Assembly (NCBI GenBank): GCA_035530135.1
Contig: DATKVJ010000021.1
Coordinates: forward strand, 1-64,000
DNA: 64,000 nt
DNA from: CAIYYX01 sp035530135
GTDB lineage: Bacteria > Pseudomonadota > Gammaproteobacteria > Burkholderiales > Rhodocyclaceae
Reading direction: 5' to 3'
The notes beneath the pieces were generated by a model. It made no database searches. It saw nothing but the letters and a program-made list of their open reading frames with translations, and was not told where the DNA came from. Positions 23,514-31,675 of this stretch are shown here, piece after piece (the first letter of the stretch is position 1; each line of letters starts with the position of its first letter). Both the position numbers and the translations under genes were made by a program.

Positions 23514-24639
23514 ACTTCTGTTCCTGGTCGCCGAGGACTGGTACTTCTGCTCGCACCGCCTGCCGCTGGCGCGCGCCGCCAAGGCGGCGGGCTACGAGGT
23601 GGTGGTGGCGACGCGGGTCGGGACGCACGCCGACGCCATCACCGCCGAAGGCTTCAAGCTCGTTGCCATCGGCCTACGGCGCAGCGGCCGCAATCCCTGG
23701 CGCGAGTTCAGGGCGATTCTGGAGATCGCCGGCATCTACCGGCGCGAGCGTCCGGACCTGGTGCACCACGTGGCCTTGAAGCCGGTGCTCTACGGCGCCA
23801 TCGCCGCCCGCCTGGCGCGCGTGCCGGCGGTGGTCAATGCGCTCGCCGGCCTGGGTTTCGTCTTCGCCTCGGCGAGCCTCAAGGCCAGGCTGCTGCGCCC
23901 CTGGGTGGTCGGCGCGCTGCGCCTGTCGATCGACGCTAAGGGCAGTGCGCTGATCGTGCAGAATCCGGACGATCGCAAGATGCTGGTCGAGGGCGGCGTC
24001 GTAGCGGCCGCGCGGGTGCGGCTGATCCGCGGCTCGGGCGTCGATATCCGGCGCTTTGCGCCCACGCCCGAACCCGGCGGCACGCCGCTGGTCATGCTGC
24101 CCTCGCGCCTGCTCTGGGACAAGGGCGTGGGCGAGTTCGTCGCTGCGGCGAGACTGTTGCGGGAGAGGGGCGTCGAGGCGCGCTTCGTGCTGGTCGGCGA
24201 CAGCGATCCGGAGACTTCCGCCGCCATTCCGGTCGGGCAACTGCAGGCATGGCAGAGCGTCGGCGCCGTCGAGTGGTGGGGCAGGCAGACGACGTGGGAC
24301 ATGCCCGCGGTGCTGGGATCGTCCCACGTCGTCTGCCTGCCCTCGTACCGCGGCGAGGGCTTGCCCAAGGTGCTGCTCGAGGCCGCCGCCTGCGGCCGTC
24401 CGCTGGTGGCGACCGACGTGCCCGGTTGCCGCGAGATCGTGATCGACGGCGGCAACGGACTGCTGGTGCCGCCGCGCGATGCGCCGGCGCTGGCGGACGC
24501 GATCGGGCGCCTGCTCGCCGACCCGGACTTGCGCGCCGCCATGGGACGGCGCGGTCGCGAACTGGTCGAGGCGCAGTTCTCCGAGGAGCGCGTCGTGGCG
24601 CAGACGCTGGCCTTGTATCGGGAGCTGGCGGGGCAATGA
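23506..24639 (+). CDS. GT4-family glycosyltransferase containing a perfect inverted repeat
   Basis: A 377-residue glycosyltransferase; substrate unknown. N-terminus MAKLLFLVAEDWYFCSHRLP and the NALAGLGFVF segment mark the subgroup that transfers to undecaprenyl-linked sugars in O-antigen clusters. The C-terminal half has LPSRLLWDKGVGEFVAAA and GLPKVLLEAAACGRPLVATD. Between them the usual short WWGxxxDMPAVL stretch reads GRQTTWDMPAVL, and PSYRGEGLPK has one residue more than I expect (PSYREGLPK). The altered stretch is one arm of a 22-bp perfect inverted repeat whose other arm encodes SHVVCLP. The frame is intact. GTG start overlapping asnB by eight bases. Confidence 0.9.
   Translation: MAKLLFLVAEDWYFCSHRLPLARAAKAAGYEVVVATRVGTHADAITAEGFKLVAIGLRRSGRNPWREFRAILEIAGIYRRERPDLVHHVALKPVLYGAIAARLARVPAVVNALAGLGFVFASASLKARLLRPWVVGALRLSIDAKGSALIVQNPDDRKMLVEGGVVAAARVRLIRGSGVDIRRFAPTPEPGGTPLVMLPSRLLWDKGVGEFVAAARLLRERGVEARFVLVGDSDPETSAAIPVGQLQAWQSVGAVEWWGRQTTWDMPAVLGSSHVVCLPSYRGEGLPKVLLEAAACGRPLVATDVPGCREIVIDGGNGLLVPPRDAPALADAIGRLLADPDLRAAMGRRGRELVEAQFSEERVVAQTLALYRELAGQ
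24279..24342 (+). repeat. Perfect 22-bp inverted repeat inside a glycosyltransferase gene
   Basis: Arms at 24279-24300 and 24321-24342, loop of 20 bases. The right arm encodes the conserved SHVVCLP; the left arm is its exact reverse complement and encodes residues (RQTTWD) that replace the family's usual ones. The pattern is what template switching at a quasi-palindrome produces. Confidence 0.95.
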
Positions 24640-24666
24640 GGTCGCTCAGACGGTATACTACGTGCC

Positions 24667-26538
24667 ATGTTAATGACATATGATTCGGCCCCCGCTGATG
24701 CGGCGACTGCGCAAGACGACCGCCGCGCCCGAGCCGCGATGATCACCGCCGTCATCGTCAACTACAACAGCGGCGCCCTGCTCACCGCCTGCGTGGCCTC
24801 GCTGTTCGCTTCGTCCTGCCCGGTCAGGGTGGTCGTGTCGGACAACGCTTCGAACGACGACAGCCTCGATCGCCTGCAGGCCTTCTTCGGCGACGATCCC
24901 CGGATCGAGATCGTCAGGAACCGCGAGAACCTCGGTTTTTCCGGCGGCTGCAACCGGGGGCTGGCCCGCGCCGCCGGCGACTACGTGCTGTTCATCAATC
25001 CCGACTGCGTGATCCCGCCCGACGCGATCGAGCGCATGCGCGCGCTGATGGCGGCCCATCCGGAAGCCGGGATGGCCGGCTGCCTGATCCGCAATCTCGA
25101 CGGCTCGGAGCAGGTCGGCTGCCGCCGCTACGTGCCGACGCCCTGGCGCTCCCTGGTCCGGGTGCTGCGCCTGGACCGGCTGTTTCCCCGCGTCCCGCGC
25201 TTCCAGACCTTCAACATGGCGGGCACGCCCTTGCCCGCGGAGCCCACCGCCGTCGAGGCGATCTCCGGGGCGTTCATGTTCGTGCGCCGGAGCGCCCTGG
25301 AACGGGTCGGCCCGCTGGACGAGCACTACTTCCTGCATTGCGAGGATCTCGACTGGTGCATGCGCTTCCGCCTGGCGGGCTACGCCATCCTGTTCGAGCC
25401 GGATGTGGCGATCACCCACTTGAAGGGCGGCAGCCAGGCGTCCGCGGCCTTCGTCGAGTGGCACAAGCACAAGGGCATGGCGCGCTTCTACCAGCGCTTT
25501 TTCCGGGACCAGTATCCGCTGGCGCTGATGCTCCTGGTGATATCGGCGGTGTGGGCGCGCTTCGCCGTGATGGCGCCCTACCTGCTGCTCAGGCGGGGAC
25601 AGGGCGGGCATCCGGAGGTGCGGGCGGCCTGCGAACGCTACGCGAGCTTGTGGCGGACGGCCGACTCCCCGCACGCGTCGCGCACCGTCATCGTCAGCGG
25701 CGCGACCAGCCAGATCGGGCGCTTCCTGCTGCCGCGCTTGGCCGCTGCCGGCTACCGGGTCATCGCCCTGAGCCGCGCTGGGGCGCCCGACTGGAGAGGC
25801 GGGCACGCCGGGGGGGTGTTCTGGCTCAGGGCCGACATTCGGGACAGCGCCTCCCTGGTGCCCATGCCCTCGGCGCATTGCCTGATCCACCTCGCTCCCC
25901 TGGTGATCCTGCCGCAGCAGATCGAGGCGTTCTCGGCCATCGGCGTCCGGCGCGTGATCGCCTTCGGCTCGTCGAGCAGGCACAGCAAGGCGGAGTCGCC
26001 GGTCGCCGCCGAGCGCGCTTACGCCCAGCGCCTGGTTGCCGCCGAGCAGGCGTTGGCAGCGCGTTGCGGACAGCTCGGCATCCGCTGGACCGTGTTCCGC
26101 CCGACCTTGATCTACGGTCGCGGCATGGACCGGAACGTCACCCTGATCCGGCGTCTGGTCCGGATAACCGGGTTCTTCCCGCTGCTCGGCTCCGGCGCGG
26201 GGCTGCGCCAGCCGGTGCACGCCGACGACCTGGCGGCGGCCTGCGTCGCCGCCCTGGACAATCCGCTCGCCTTCGACAAGGCCTACGACCTGAGCGGCGG
26301 CGAGACCCTGAGTTACCGGGCGATGGTCGGACGGATCTTCGACAGCCTGAGCCACAAGCCGAGGTTCCTGAACATACCCCAGGCGCTGTTTACCGGCGCC
26401 CTGAGGGTGCTCTCCCTGATTCCGAGATACCGCGATTTCAATGTCGCCATGGCGCAACGCATGAACGAGGATCTGGTCTATGAGCACCAGGAAGCGACAC
26501 GGGACTTCGGCTTCCGGCCGAAGAAGTTCACGCCTTGA
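24667..26538 (+). CDS. Fusion of a GT2 glycosyltransferase and an SDR-type epimerase/dehydratase
   Basis: A 623-residue two-domain protein. Residues about 25-300 are a GT2 glycosyltransferase of the rhamnosyltransferase-like group: ITAVIVNYNSGALL, DNASNDDS, LFINPDCVI (the DxD region), ISGAFMFVRR and YFLHCEDLDWCMRF. A hydrophobic segment near 285-305 may sit at the membrane. Residues about 340-620 are a Rossmann NAD-binding domain (VIVSGATSQIGRFLLPRL), with FRPTLIYGRGMDRNV and QPVHADDLAAAC. The canonical YxxxK is not evident; AYAQRL stands at that place. Start at 24667 follows a TATACT by seven bases; an alternative ATG is at 24739. The fusion suggests sugar modification and transfer are linked. 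Confidence 0.85.
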   Translation: MLMTYDSAPADAATAQDDRRARAAMITAVIVNYNSGALLTACVASLFASSCPVRVVVSDNASNDDSLDRLQAFFGDDPRIEIVRNRENLGFSGGCNRGLARAAGDYVLFINPDCVIPPDAIERMRALMAAHPEAGMAGCLIRNLDGSEQVGCRRYVPTPWRSLVRVLRLDRLFPRVPRFQTFNMAGTPLPAEPTAVEAISGAFMFVRRSALERVGPLDEHYFLHCEDLDWCMRFRLAGYAILFEPDVAITHLKGGSQASAAFVEWHKHKGMARFYQRFFRDQYPLALMLLVISAVWARFAVMAPYLLLRRGQGGHPEVRAACERYASLWRTADSPHASRTVIVSGATSQIGRFLLPRLAAAGYRVIALSRAGAPDWRGGHAGGVFWLRADIRDSASLVPMPSAHCLIHLAPLVILPQQIEAFSAIGVRRVIAFGSSSRHSKAESPVAAERAYAQRLVAAEQALAARCGQLGIRWTVFRPTLIYGRGMDRNVTLIRRLVRITGFFPLLGSGAGLRQPVHADDLAAACVAALDNPLAFDKAYDLSGGETLSYRAMVGRIFDSLSHKPRFLNIPQALFTGALRVLSLIPRYRDFNVAMAQRMNEDLVYEHQEATRDFGFRPKKFTP

Positions 26539-26562
26539 TGTCCGATCAGAAATTTGCGCGAC

Positions 26563-26619
26563 TTGCGTAGCCGGGACGCATGTAATAACATTGTTGTCAC
26601 TTCGTGAATGGGGCAACAA
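26563..26619 (+). promoter_or_regulatory. Promoter and candidate operator of the mazEF-like pair
   Basis: TTGCGT (26563-26568), a 17-base spacer and TAACAT (26586-26591) form a reasonable sigma-70 promoter. Just downstream lie nested inverted repeats: TTGTTG (26591-26596) with CAACAA (26614-26619), and TCAC-TTC-GTGA (26597-26607). Antitoxin autoregulation at such a site is usual for this family, and the operator role is inferred from that. Confidence 0.5.
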
Positions 26620-26864
26620 TGAAAACGACATTGCGTAAACTAGGAAATTCTCGTGGGGTTCTGATTCCTGCCGCGCTCTTGGCGGCCTGCGAGATTAAGG
26701 ACGAGATCGAACTTCGTCTGGAAAATGGCCGCATCGTGATAGAGCCATTCAGGCCGGCGAGGACAGGCTGGGCCGAGGCTGCCGCTGAAATCGTGGCGCT
26801 CGGCGAGGATGCTCGGGTCTGGCCGGAATTCGGCAACGACGGCGACAAGGAATGGGAATGGTAG
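26619..26864 (+). CDS. MazE/AbrB-type antitoxin
   Basis: An 81-residue antitoxin that would bind and neutralise the toxin encoded next and repress the shared promoter. The N-terminal swapped-hairpin AbrB domain reads MKTTLRKLGNSRGVLIPAAL, then EIELRLENGRIVIEP. The C-terminal tail is acidic and tryptophan-rich (EFGNDGDKEWEW), as expected of the toxin-binding part. The ATG at 26619 matches the family start better than an in-frame GTG five codons upstream. The toxin start overlaps its end. No other mobile genes are seen nearby. Confidence 0.88.
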   Translation: MKTTLRKLGNSRGVLIPAALLAACEIKDEIELRLENGRIVIEPFRPARTGWAEAAAEIVALGEDARVWPEFGNDGDKEWEW

Positions 26865-27193
26865 TAGCGCAGCGACTTCGGCGCGGCGAAGTATGGCTGA
26901 TCTGCCTCGATCCGACAGTCGGCGCTGAAATCAAAAAGACCCGCCCATGCCTGATCGTTTCCCCACCGGAGATCAACGACCATCTGCGCACGGCCCTGGT
27001 GGCGCCTTTGACGAGCAAGGGATTCGCCGCGCCGTTTCGCCTGCCGGTGGCGTTCGGCGGCACGTCGGGCCTAGTGCTGCTCGATCAGCTGCGCGCGGTC
27101 GACAAGGCACGACTGGTCAAGCGCTTAGGCGAGATCGACGAGGCGGCGCTGATGGCTACGCTCGACGCCTTGCGTGAAGCATTTACGCTTTGA
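26858..27193 (+). CDS. MazF/PemK-type endoribonuclease toxin
   Basis: A 111-residue toxin that would cut mRNA at short specific sequences. Motifs: RRGEVWLICLDPTVGAEIKKTRPCLIVSP, the hallmark PemK-like start with the catalytic Arg in TRPCLIVSP; LVAPLTSKG; and LLDQLRAVDKARL. Two start codons six bases apart are possible; 26858 has AAGGA at correct spacing. It overlaps the antitoxin gene by seven bases, giving coupled translation. The residues needed for RNA cleavage appear present, so the toxin is likely active. The pair stands between glycan genes on the same strand. The following 107 bases to 27300 contain nothing I recognise. Confidence 0.9.
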   Translation: MVVAQRLRRGEVWLICLDPTVGAEIKKTRPCLIVSPPEINDHLRTALVAPLTSKGFAAPFRLPVAFGGTSGLVLLDQLRAVDKARLVKRLGEIDEAALMATLDALREAFTL

Positions 27194-27300
27194 TCCTGGC
27201 CTCGCTTCCCACACGATATCATGAGCAGCGTGAGCGACTACCAGGCCGGGAATCAATCCGATTAGATGGCAACCCAGCAATTGCAGCCGAAAAATAATCA

Positions 27301-28278
27301 GTGAATTACGCCTGGCCTTTGCTTGCTTTCGGTGTTGCTTGCCTGTCGACGAGAGTGCTGGCTACCGGTGCTCTTGCGGGTCTGGCCGTGGATATTCCAA
27401 ATCAGCGTTCGCTGCACGCGGCACCGATTCCACGCACGGGAGGTTTGGCGGTTTTCCTCGCGGTCTTGCTGGTCTGGGGAATCGGTGGTTACGCCGCTCA
27501 GTATTCTTCACTCGTCGCGGCAACCGCGGCTTTGGTGGCGCTATCATTTGCCGACGACATGAAAGGGCTGGCCGTTCTTTGGCGGTTTCTCGGCCATGCG
27601 TCGGTGTCTGCCCTGTACGCCTACGATTGCTGCCGCCAAATCGGGCCAGTCGGTCTGGTCATGGTGCTGCTGGTCATGGTCTGGATGAGCAATCTGTACA
27701 ACTTCATGGACGGCTCCGACGGCCTCGCCGGCGGCATGGCGCTGTTCGGCTTCAGCGCCTACGCTTGCGCGGCCCACGCCGTTCCCCTGGGTGCGATGAG
27801 CCTGGCCGTGGCGGCGGCGGCGGCCGGCTTCCTGGTTTTCAATTTCCCTCCGGCCAAGGTGTTCATGGGCGACGCCGGTTCCATCCCGCTGGGCTTCCTG
27901 GCGGCGAGCCTGGGTCTGCTCGGCTGGCGTCAGGGACTGTGGCCGCTGTGGTTTCCGCCCCTGGTCTTCTCCCCCTTCGTCGTCGATGCCAGCGCCACCC
28001 TGCTGCGCCGGCTGGCCAGGGGCGAGCGCGTCTGGCGGGCCCATCGCGAGCACTACTACCAGCGCCTGATCCGGATGGGCTGGAGCCATAGGCGCACCGC
28101 CCTGGCGGAATACGCGCTGATGGCGGCGGCCGCCGCCAGCGCCCTGGCGGGCCTGGGCGCGACCCCGGCGCTGCAGGGAGTGATCCTGGCTCTCTGGTGC
28201 GCCGTCTATCTCGGCCTGATGGCGGCCGTCGACCGTCGCTGGCGGCGCATCGCGCGGGCCGCGGGCGCGGGGGACTGA
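27301..28278 (+). CDS. WecA/WbpL-like undecaprenyl-phosphate glycosyl-1-phosphate transferase
   Basis: Membrane enzyme that starts glycan assembly by moving an N-acetylhexosamine-1-phosphate from a UDP donor to undecaprenyl phosphate. 325 residues, about ten transmembrane helices. Motifs: DIPNQRSLHAAPIPRTGGLA, FADDMKGL with the metal-binding Asp pair, NLYNFMDGSDGLAGGMA, VFMGDAGSIPLGF, and the basic loop RAHREHYYQRLIRMG. All are typical of the MraY/WecA family, WbpL branch. GTG start without a clear ribosome site. The gene follows the toxin-antitoxin pair and is two bases from the CapD-like gene; these two commonly occur together at the end of O-antigen loci. Confidence 0.92.
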   Translation: MNYAWPLLAFGVACLSTRVLATGALAGLAVDIPNQRSLHAAPIPRTGGLAVFLAVLLVWGIGGYAAQYSSLVAATAALVALSFADDMKGLAVLWRFLGHASVSALYAYDCCRQIGPVGLVMVLLVMVWMSNLYNFMDGSDGLAGGMALFGFSAYACAAHAVPLGAMSLAVAAAAAGFLVFNFPPAKVFMGDAGSIPLGFLAASLGLLGWRQGLWPLWFPPLVFSPFVVDASATLLRRLARGERVWRAHREHYYQRLIRMGWSHRRTALAEYALMAAAAASALAGLGATPALQGVILALWCAVYLGLMAAVDRRWRRIARAAGAGD

Positions 28279-28280
28279 AG

Positions 28281-30098
28281 ATGCGGACGCTGCTCGCGGT
28301 CATCCACGACCTGGCCGCCGCGGCCCTGGCCTGGGCGCTGGCCTACTGGCTGCGCTTCAACTTCGAGATCCCGCCCGCCTACTGGCACGGCTTGCTCTCC
28401 ACCCTGGCCGTCGTCCTGCCGCTGCAGGGCGCGATCGACTGGGGCCTGGGCCTGTACCGGGGCATCTGGCGCTTCGCCAGCCTGCCCGATCTCAAGCGCA
28501 TCATCGTCGCCGTGGGCGCGGGCGCGGTCACCGCGCCGGTGGCGATCTTCATGCTGCAGCGCCTGTCCGAGGTGCCCCGCTCGGTGCTGGTGCTCTATCC
28601 GCTGCTGCTGATGCTGTTCATGGGCGGCAGCCGCTTCCTCTACCGCTCCTGGAAGGACGGGCATCTGCTGACCTTGCGGGCGGCGGCGAGCGAGCCGGTG
28701 TTGGTCCTGGGCGCGGGCGAGGCGGCCGTGGACCTGCTGCGCGAACTCGCGCGCAGCCGGCAGTGGCACGTGGTCGGCTTGCTCGACGACGATCCCGGAA
28801 AGCGCGGGCGGCTGCTGAACGGCGTGCCCGTGCTCGGGCCCCTGTCGGCGATCGTCGTTCATGCCCGTCGCCGCGGCGTCCGGCAGGTGATCATGGCCAT
28901 GCCCGAGGCCGCCCATGCGCTGCGCCGCCGCGCCGCCCAGTCGGCCACCGAAGCCGGGCTCGCGGTGTTGACGGTGCCGGCCTTCGGCGACCTGCTCTCC
29001 GGCCGGGTCTCGATCTCCCAGGTGCGCAAGGTGGAACTGGAGGATCTCTTGGGCCGCGATCAGGTGCAGCTGGACGACGAGGGCCTGCATCGCCTGATCG
29101 CGGGCAAGGTGGTGCTGGTCACCGGCGCCGGCGGTTCGATCGGCTCCGAGCTGTGCCGCCAGATCGCCGGCTTCAAGCCGCGGCTGCTGGTGTTCTTCGA
29201 GCTCTCCGAGTTCGCCCTGTACGGCATCGAGCAGGAGTTCTTGCAGCGCCTCCCCGAACTCGCCGTCGCCTGCGTGGTCGGCGACGTCCGGGATGCTGCG
29301 CGTCTGGCACAGGTGTTCGGCGAGTATCGCCCAGATCTGGTGTTCCACGCCGCGGCCTACAAGCACGTGCCGCTGATGGAGAACGAGAACGCCTGGCAGG
29401 CGGTCAGGAACAACGTCCTGGGCACCTGGCGCGTGGCCCGGGCGGCGGTGGATCACGGCGTCGAAAAGTTCGTCCTGATTTCCACCGACAAGGCGGTCAA
29501 TCCCACCAATGTCATGGGTGCGAGCAAGCGCCTGGCCGAGCGGGTCTGCCAGGCGATCTCCGCCACCTCGGACGGGACCGGGGTGGTCATGGTGCGCTTC
29601 GGCAACGTCCTGGGCAGCAGCGGCAGCGTCATCCCGAAGTTCCGCGAGCAGATCGTCCAGGGCGGGCCGGTGACCGTGACCCATCCCGAGATCGTGCGCT
29701 ATTTCATGCTGATCCCGGAAGCGGCACAGCTGGTGCTGCAGGCGGGATCGATGGGTGGCGGCGGCGAGATCTTAGTGCTCGACATGGGCGAGCCGGTGAG
29801 GATCGTCGATCTCGCCCGCGACATGATCCGGCTCTCGGGTTTCACCGAGGAGGAGATCCGCATCGAATTCACCGGCTTGCGCCCGGGGGAGAAACTCTAC
29901 GAGGAACTGCTCGCCGACAGCGAGACGACGCTGCCGACGCCGCACCCCAAGCTGCGCGTGGCGCGCGGCGATGGCGTGCCCGACGCCCCCTGGCTGGACG
30001 AGCTGGCCGCCTGGCTGGCGTGCCCGGACCGCGACCCGGCCGAAGTCAGGCAGGCGCTGCGCACCTGGGTGCCGGAATACCGGCCGCCGGAGGGCTAG
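28281..30098 (+). CDS. WbpM/CapD-type membrane-bound nucleotide-sugar 4,6-dehydratase
   Basis: Makes UDP-4-keto-6-deoxy-N-acetylhexosamine for glycan synthesis. 605 residues: four N-terminal transmembrane helices (about 1-115), a cytoplasmic Rossmann-like region (EPVLVLGAGEAAVDLLREL), then the catalytic SDR domain from about residue 275. The latter has TGAGGSIGSELCRQI and HAAAYKHVPLMENE. In STDKAVNPTNVMGASKR a Met takes the place of the catalytic Tyr, a substitution known for this large-enzyme branch. RPGEKLYEELLAD is near the end. The ATG is the first after the preceding stop, with GGGGACTGAAG ahead. Confidence 0.93.
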   Translation: MRTLLAVIHDLAAAALAWALAYWLRFNFEIPPAYWHGLLSTLAVVLPLQGAIDWGLGLYRGIWRFASLPDLKRIIVAVGAGAVTAPVAIFMLQRLSEVPRSVLVLYPLLLMLFMGGSRFLYRSWKDGHLLTLRAAASEPVLVLGAGEAAVDLLRELARSRQWHVVGLLDDDPGKRGRLLNGVPVLGPLSAIVVHARRRGVRQVIMAMPEAAHALRRRAAQSATEAGLAVLTVPAFGDLLSGRVSISQVRKVELEDLLGRDQVQLDDEGLHRLIAGKVVLVTGAGGSIGSELCRQIAGFKPRLLVFFELSEFALYGIEQEFLQRLPELAVACVVGDVRDAARLAQVFGEYRPDLVFHAAAYKHVPLMENENAWQAVRNNVLGTWRVARAAVDHGVEKFVLISTDKAVNPTNVMGASKRLAERVCQAISATSDGTGVVMVRFGNVLGSSGSVIPKFREQIVQGGPVTVTHPEIVRYFMLIPEAAQLVLQAGSMGGGGEILVLDMGEPVRIVDLARDMIRLSGFTEEEIRIEFTGLRPGEKLYEELLADSETTLPTPHPKLRVARGDGVPDAPWLDELAAWLACPDRDPAEVRQALRTWVPEYRPPEG

Positions 30099-30103
30099 GC
30101 GCC

Positions 30104-30910
30104 ATGGCGACTTACGCGCTCGGCGACATCCAGGGCTGCTTCGATCCTCTGCTGCGCCTGCTCGCGAAGATCGGCTTCGATCGCGAGCGAGACCGGCTCT
30201 GGCTGGTCGGCGACCTGGTCAACCGCGGGCCCCGGTCCCTGGAGGTGCTGCGCTTCGTCAAGGAGCTGGGGGACGCGGCCGTCACCGTGCTCGGCAACCA
30301 CGACCTGCACCTGATCATGTTGGCCGAGGGCGCTTCGCGCCTGCGTCCCGACGACACGCTCGCCGCCGTCCTCGCGGCACCCGATCGCGAGGAACTGCTC
30401 TCCTGGCTGCGGGCCCAGCCGCTGATGCACGTCGAGGGCGGCTACGCCATGGTCCATGCCGGGCTGCTGCCGCAATGGACGGTGGCCCGAGCACGCTCCC
30501 TGGCGCGAGAGTTCGAACAGGCGCTGGTCGCGGAGGACTACCGGGAACTGCTCGCACATCTCTGGGGCAGCGAGCCGCCGGCCTGGTCCGACGAGCTGTC
30601 CGGCTGGGCGCGGATGAGGGTGATCGTCAATGCCATGACGCGGATGCGCTTCTGCACGCCGGCGGGGGTCATGGAGTTCAAGACCAAGGGCGAACTGGCC
30701 GATGCGCCGCCGGGCTATCTGCCGTGGTTCGCCGTGTCCGGCCGCAAGAGCGCCGATCAGGTGCTGGTCACCGGACACTGGTCGGCCCTGGGACTGCAGA
30801 TCGAGCCGAATCTCCTGGCGCTAGACTCCGGCTGCCTGTGGGGCCGGCACCTGACCGCGCTGAGACTGGAAGACCGCGCGCTGTTTCAGGTCGATTGCGC
30901 CGTCGTCTGA
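30104..30910 (+). CDS. apaH: ApaH, symmetrical bis(5'-nucleosyl)-tetraphosphatase
   Basis: Hydrolyses diadenosine tetraphosphate to two ADP, controlling this stress-related nucleotide; it can also remove Np4N caps from RNA in enterobacteria. 268 residues, normal for the family. Metallophosphatase motifs: ATYALGDIQGCFDPLL, VGDLVNRGPRS, LGNHDLHL, MVHAGLLPQW, and TGHWSALG near the end. The ATG lies five bases after the capD-like stop. It is a housekeeping gene at the edge of the glycan locus and convergent with the acyltransferase gene, from which it is separated by 19 bases. Confidence 0.95.
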   Translation: MATYALGDIQGCFDPLLRLLAKIGFDRERDRLWLVGDLVNRGPRSLEVLRFVKELGDAAVTVLGNHDLHLIMLAEGASRLRPDDTLAAVLAAPDREELLSWLRAQPLMHVEGGYAMVHAGLLPQWTVARARSLAREFEQALVAEDYRELLAHLWGSEPPAWSDELSGWARMRVIVNAMTRMRFCTPAGVMEFKTKGELADAPPGYLPWFAVSGRKSADQVLVTGHWSALGLQIEPNLLALDSGCLWGRHLTALRLEDRALFQVDCAVV

Positions 30911-30929
30911 GCGTTGGCCGCCACCCTCT

Positions 30930-31616
30930 TCAGGGCGCGAGGGCCAGACGTTCGGCGATCGCCGTTCTGGACAGGGCGGCGATCGCCCGCCGGTCGCCGC
31001 TCTCGGTCGCGAGCGCCGGCAGGAACTCGATGATCAGCACCATGCCCGGCTCGCGCGCCAGCCGCAGCAGCGACTGCCACATCGTCGTCTCGCCGGCGTA
31101 GGCCGCGGCGCTGCTTGGCTGCCCGTCACGATCGCGATAGGCCAGGGCCAGCGGCTGCACCGGCCGTCCGGCGCTGATCGCCGGCTGCAGCAGCGCGGCG
31201 TGAAAGTGCAGCAGTTGCGTGCCGTCGGTGGTCGTGCCTTCGGGGAACACGGCGACGTTGCCGCCCGAACGCAGCACCCTGCCGATCTCTTCATTGACGA
31301 CTCTGGCGTGACTACGGCTGCCGCGCTGCAGGAAGATGGTGTCGGTCCTGGCCGCGAGCCAGCCGATCAACGGCCAGCCGCGCAGCTCCGACTTGGAGAC
31401 GAAGGCGGCGGGCTGAATGGCGCTGATGGCGTAGATGTCCAGCCAGGAGATGTGGTTGGCGACCAGCATGCTGCCGCCCGTCGGCGACTGCCCGCGTGGT
31501 TCGAGCCGGACATTGACGATATCGAGCAGCTGGTATGACCAGCGCCGTCTGAGCGCCTGCCGGCGCTCATGGGCGACCAGCGGAAAGGCGAGCGCCACCA
31601 TGCCCGCCCCGCCCAA
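30930..31616 (-). CDS. PlsC-like lysophospholipid/lyso-ornithine-lipid O-acyltransferase (OlsA-like)
   Basis: Membrane-bound acyltransferase. Acyltransferase block I NHISWLD (HX4D), block III FPEGTTTDGTQL, and SKSELRGWPLIGWLA are all visible. It lies directly downstream of an OlsB-like N-acyltransferase, so adding the second fatty acid of an ornithine lipid is the inferred role; a general 1-acylglycerol-3-phosphate acyltransferase is the alternative. The annotated start is a TTG. The hydrophobic reading continues upstream in frame (RISRVVLHFL) to a CTG at 31679 that overlaps the preceding stop (CTGA), so the true protein may be about 20 residues longer than 228. Confidence 0.82.
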   Translation of the reverse strand: MGGAGMVALAFPLVAHERRQALRRRWSYQLLDIVNVRLEPRGQSPTGGSMLVANHISWLDIYAISAIQPAAFVSKSELRGWPLIGWLAARTDTIFLQRGSRSHARVVNEEIGRVLRSGGNVAVFPEGTTTDGTQLLHFHAALLQPAISAGRPVQPLALAYRDRDGQPSSAAAYAGETTMWQSLLRLAREPGMVLIIEFLPALATESGDRRAIAALSRTAIAERLALAP

Positions 31617-31675
31617 GAAGTGCAGGACGACTCTGGAAATCCGGAAGGCGGCACGGGCTTCGACCCAGTATTTCC

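Noticed and set aside
24279..24342. Inverted repeat as a transcription terminator
   Set aside because: It is inside an intact coding frame and has no T-tract on either strand.
26563..27193. mazEF as part of a defence island
   Set aside because: No restriction, CRISPR, abortive-infection or recombinase genes are near; the neighbours are glycan genes.
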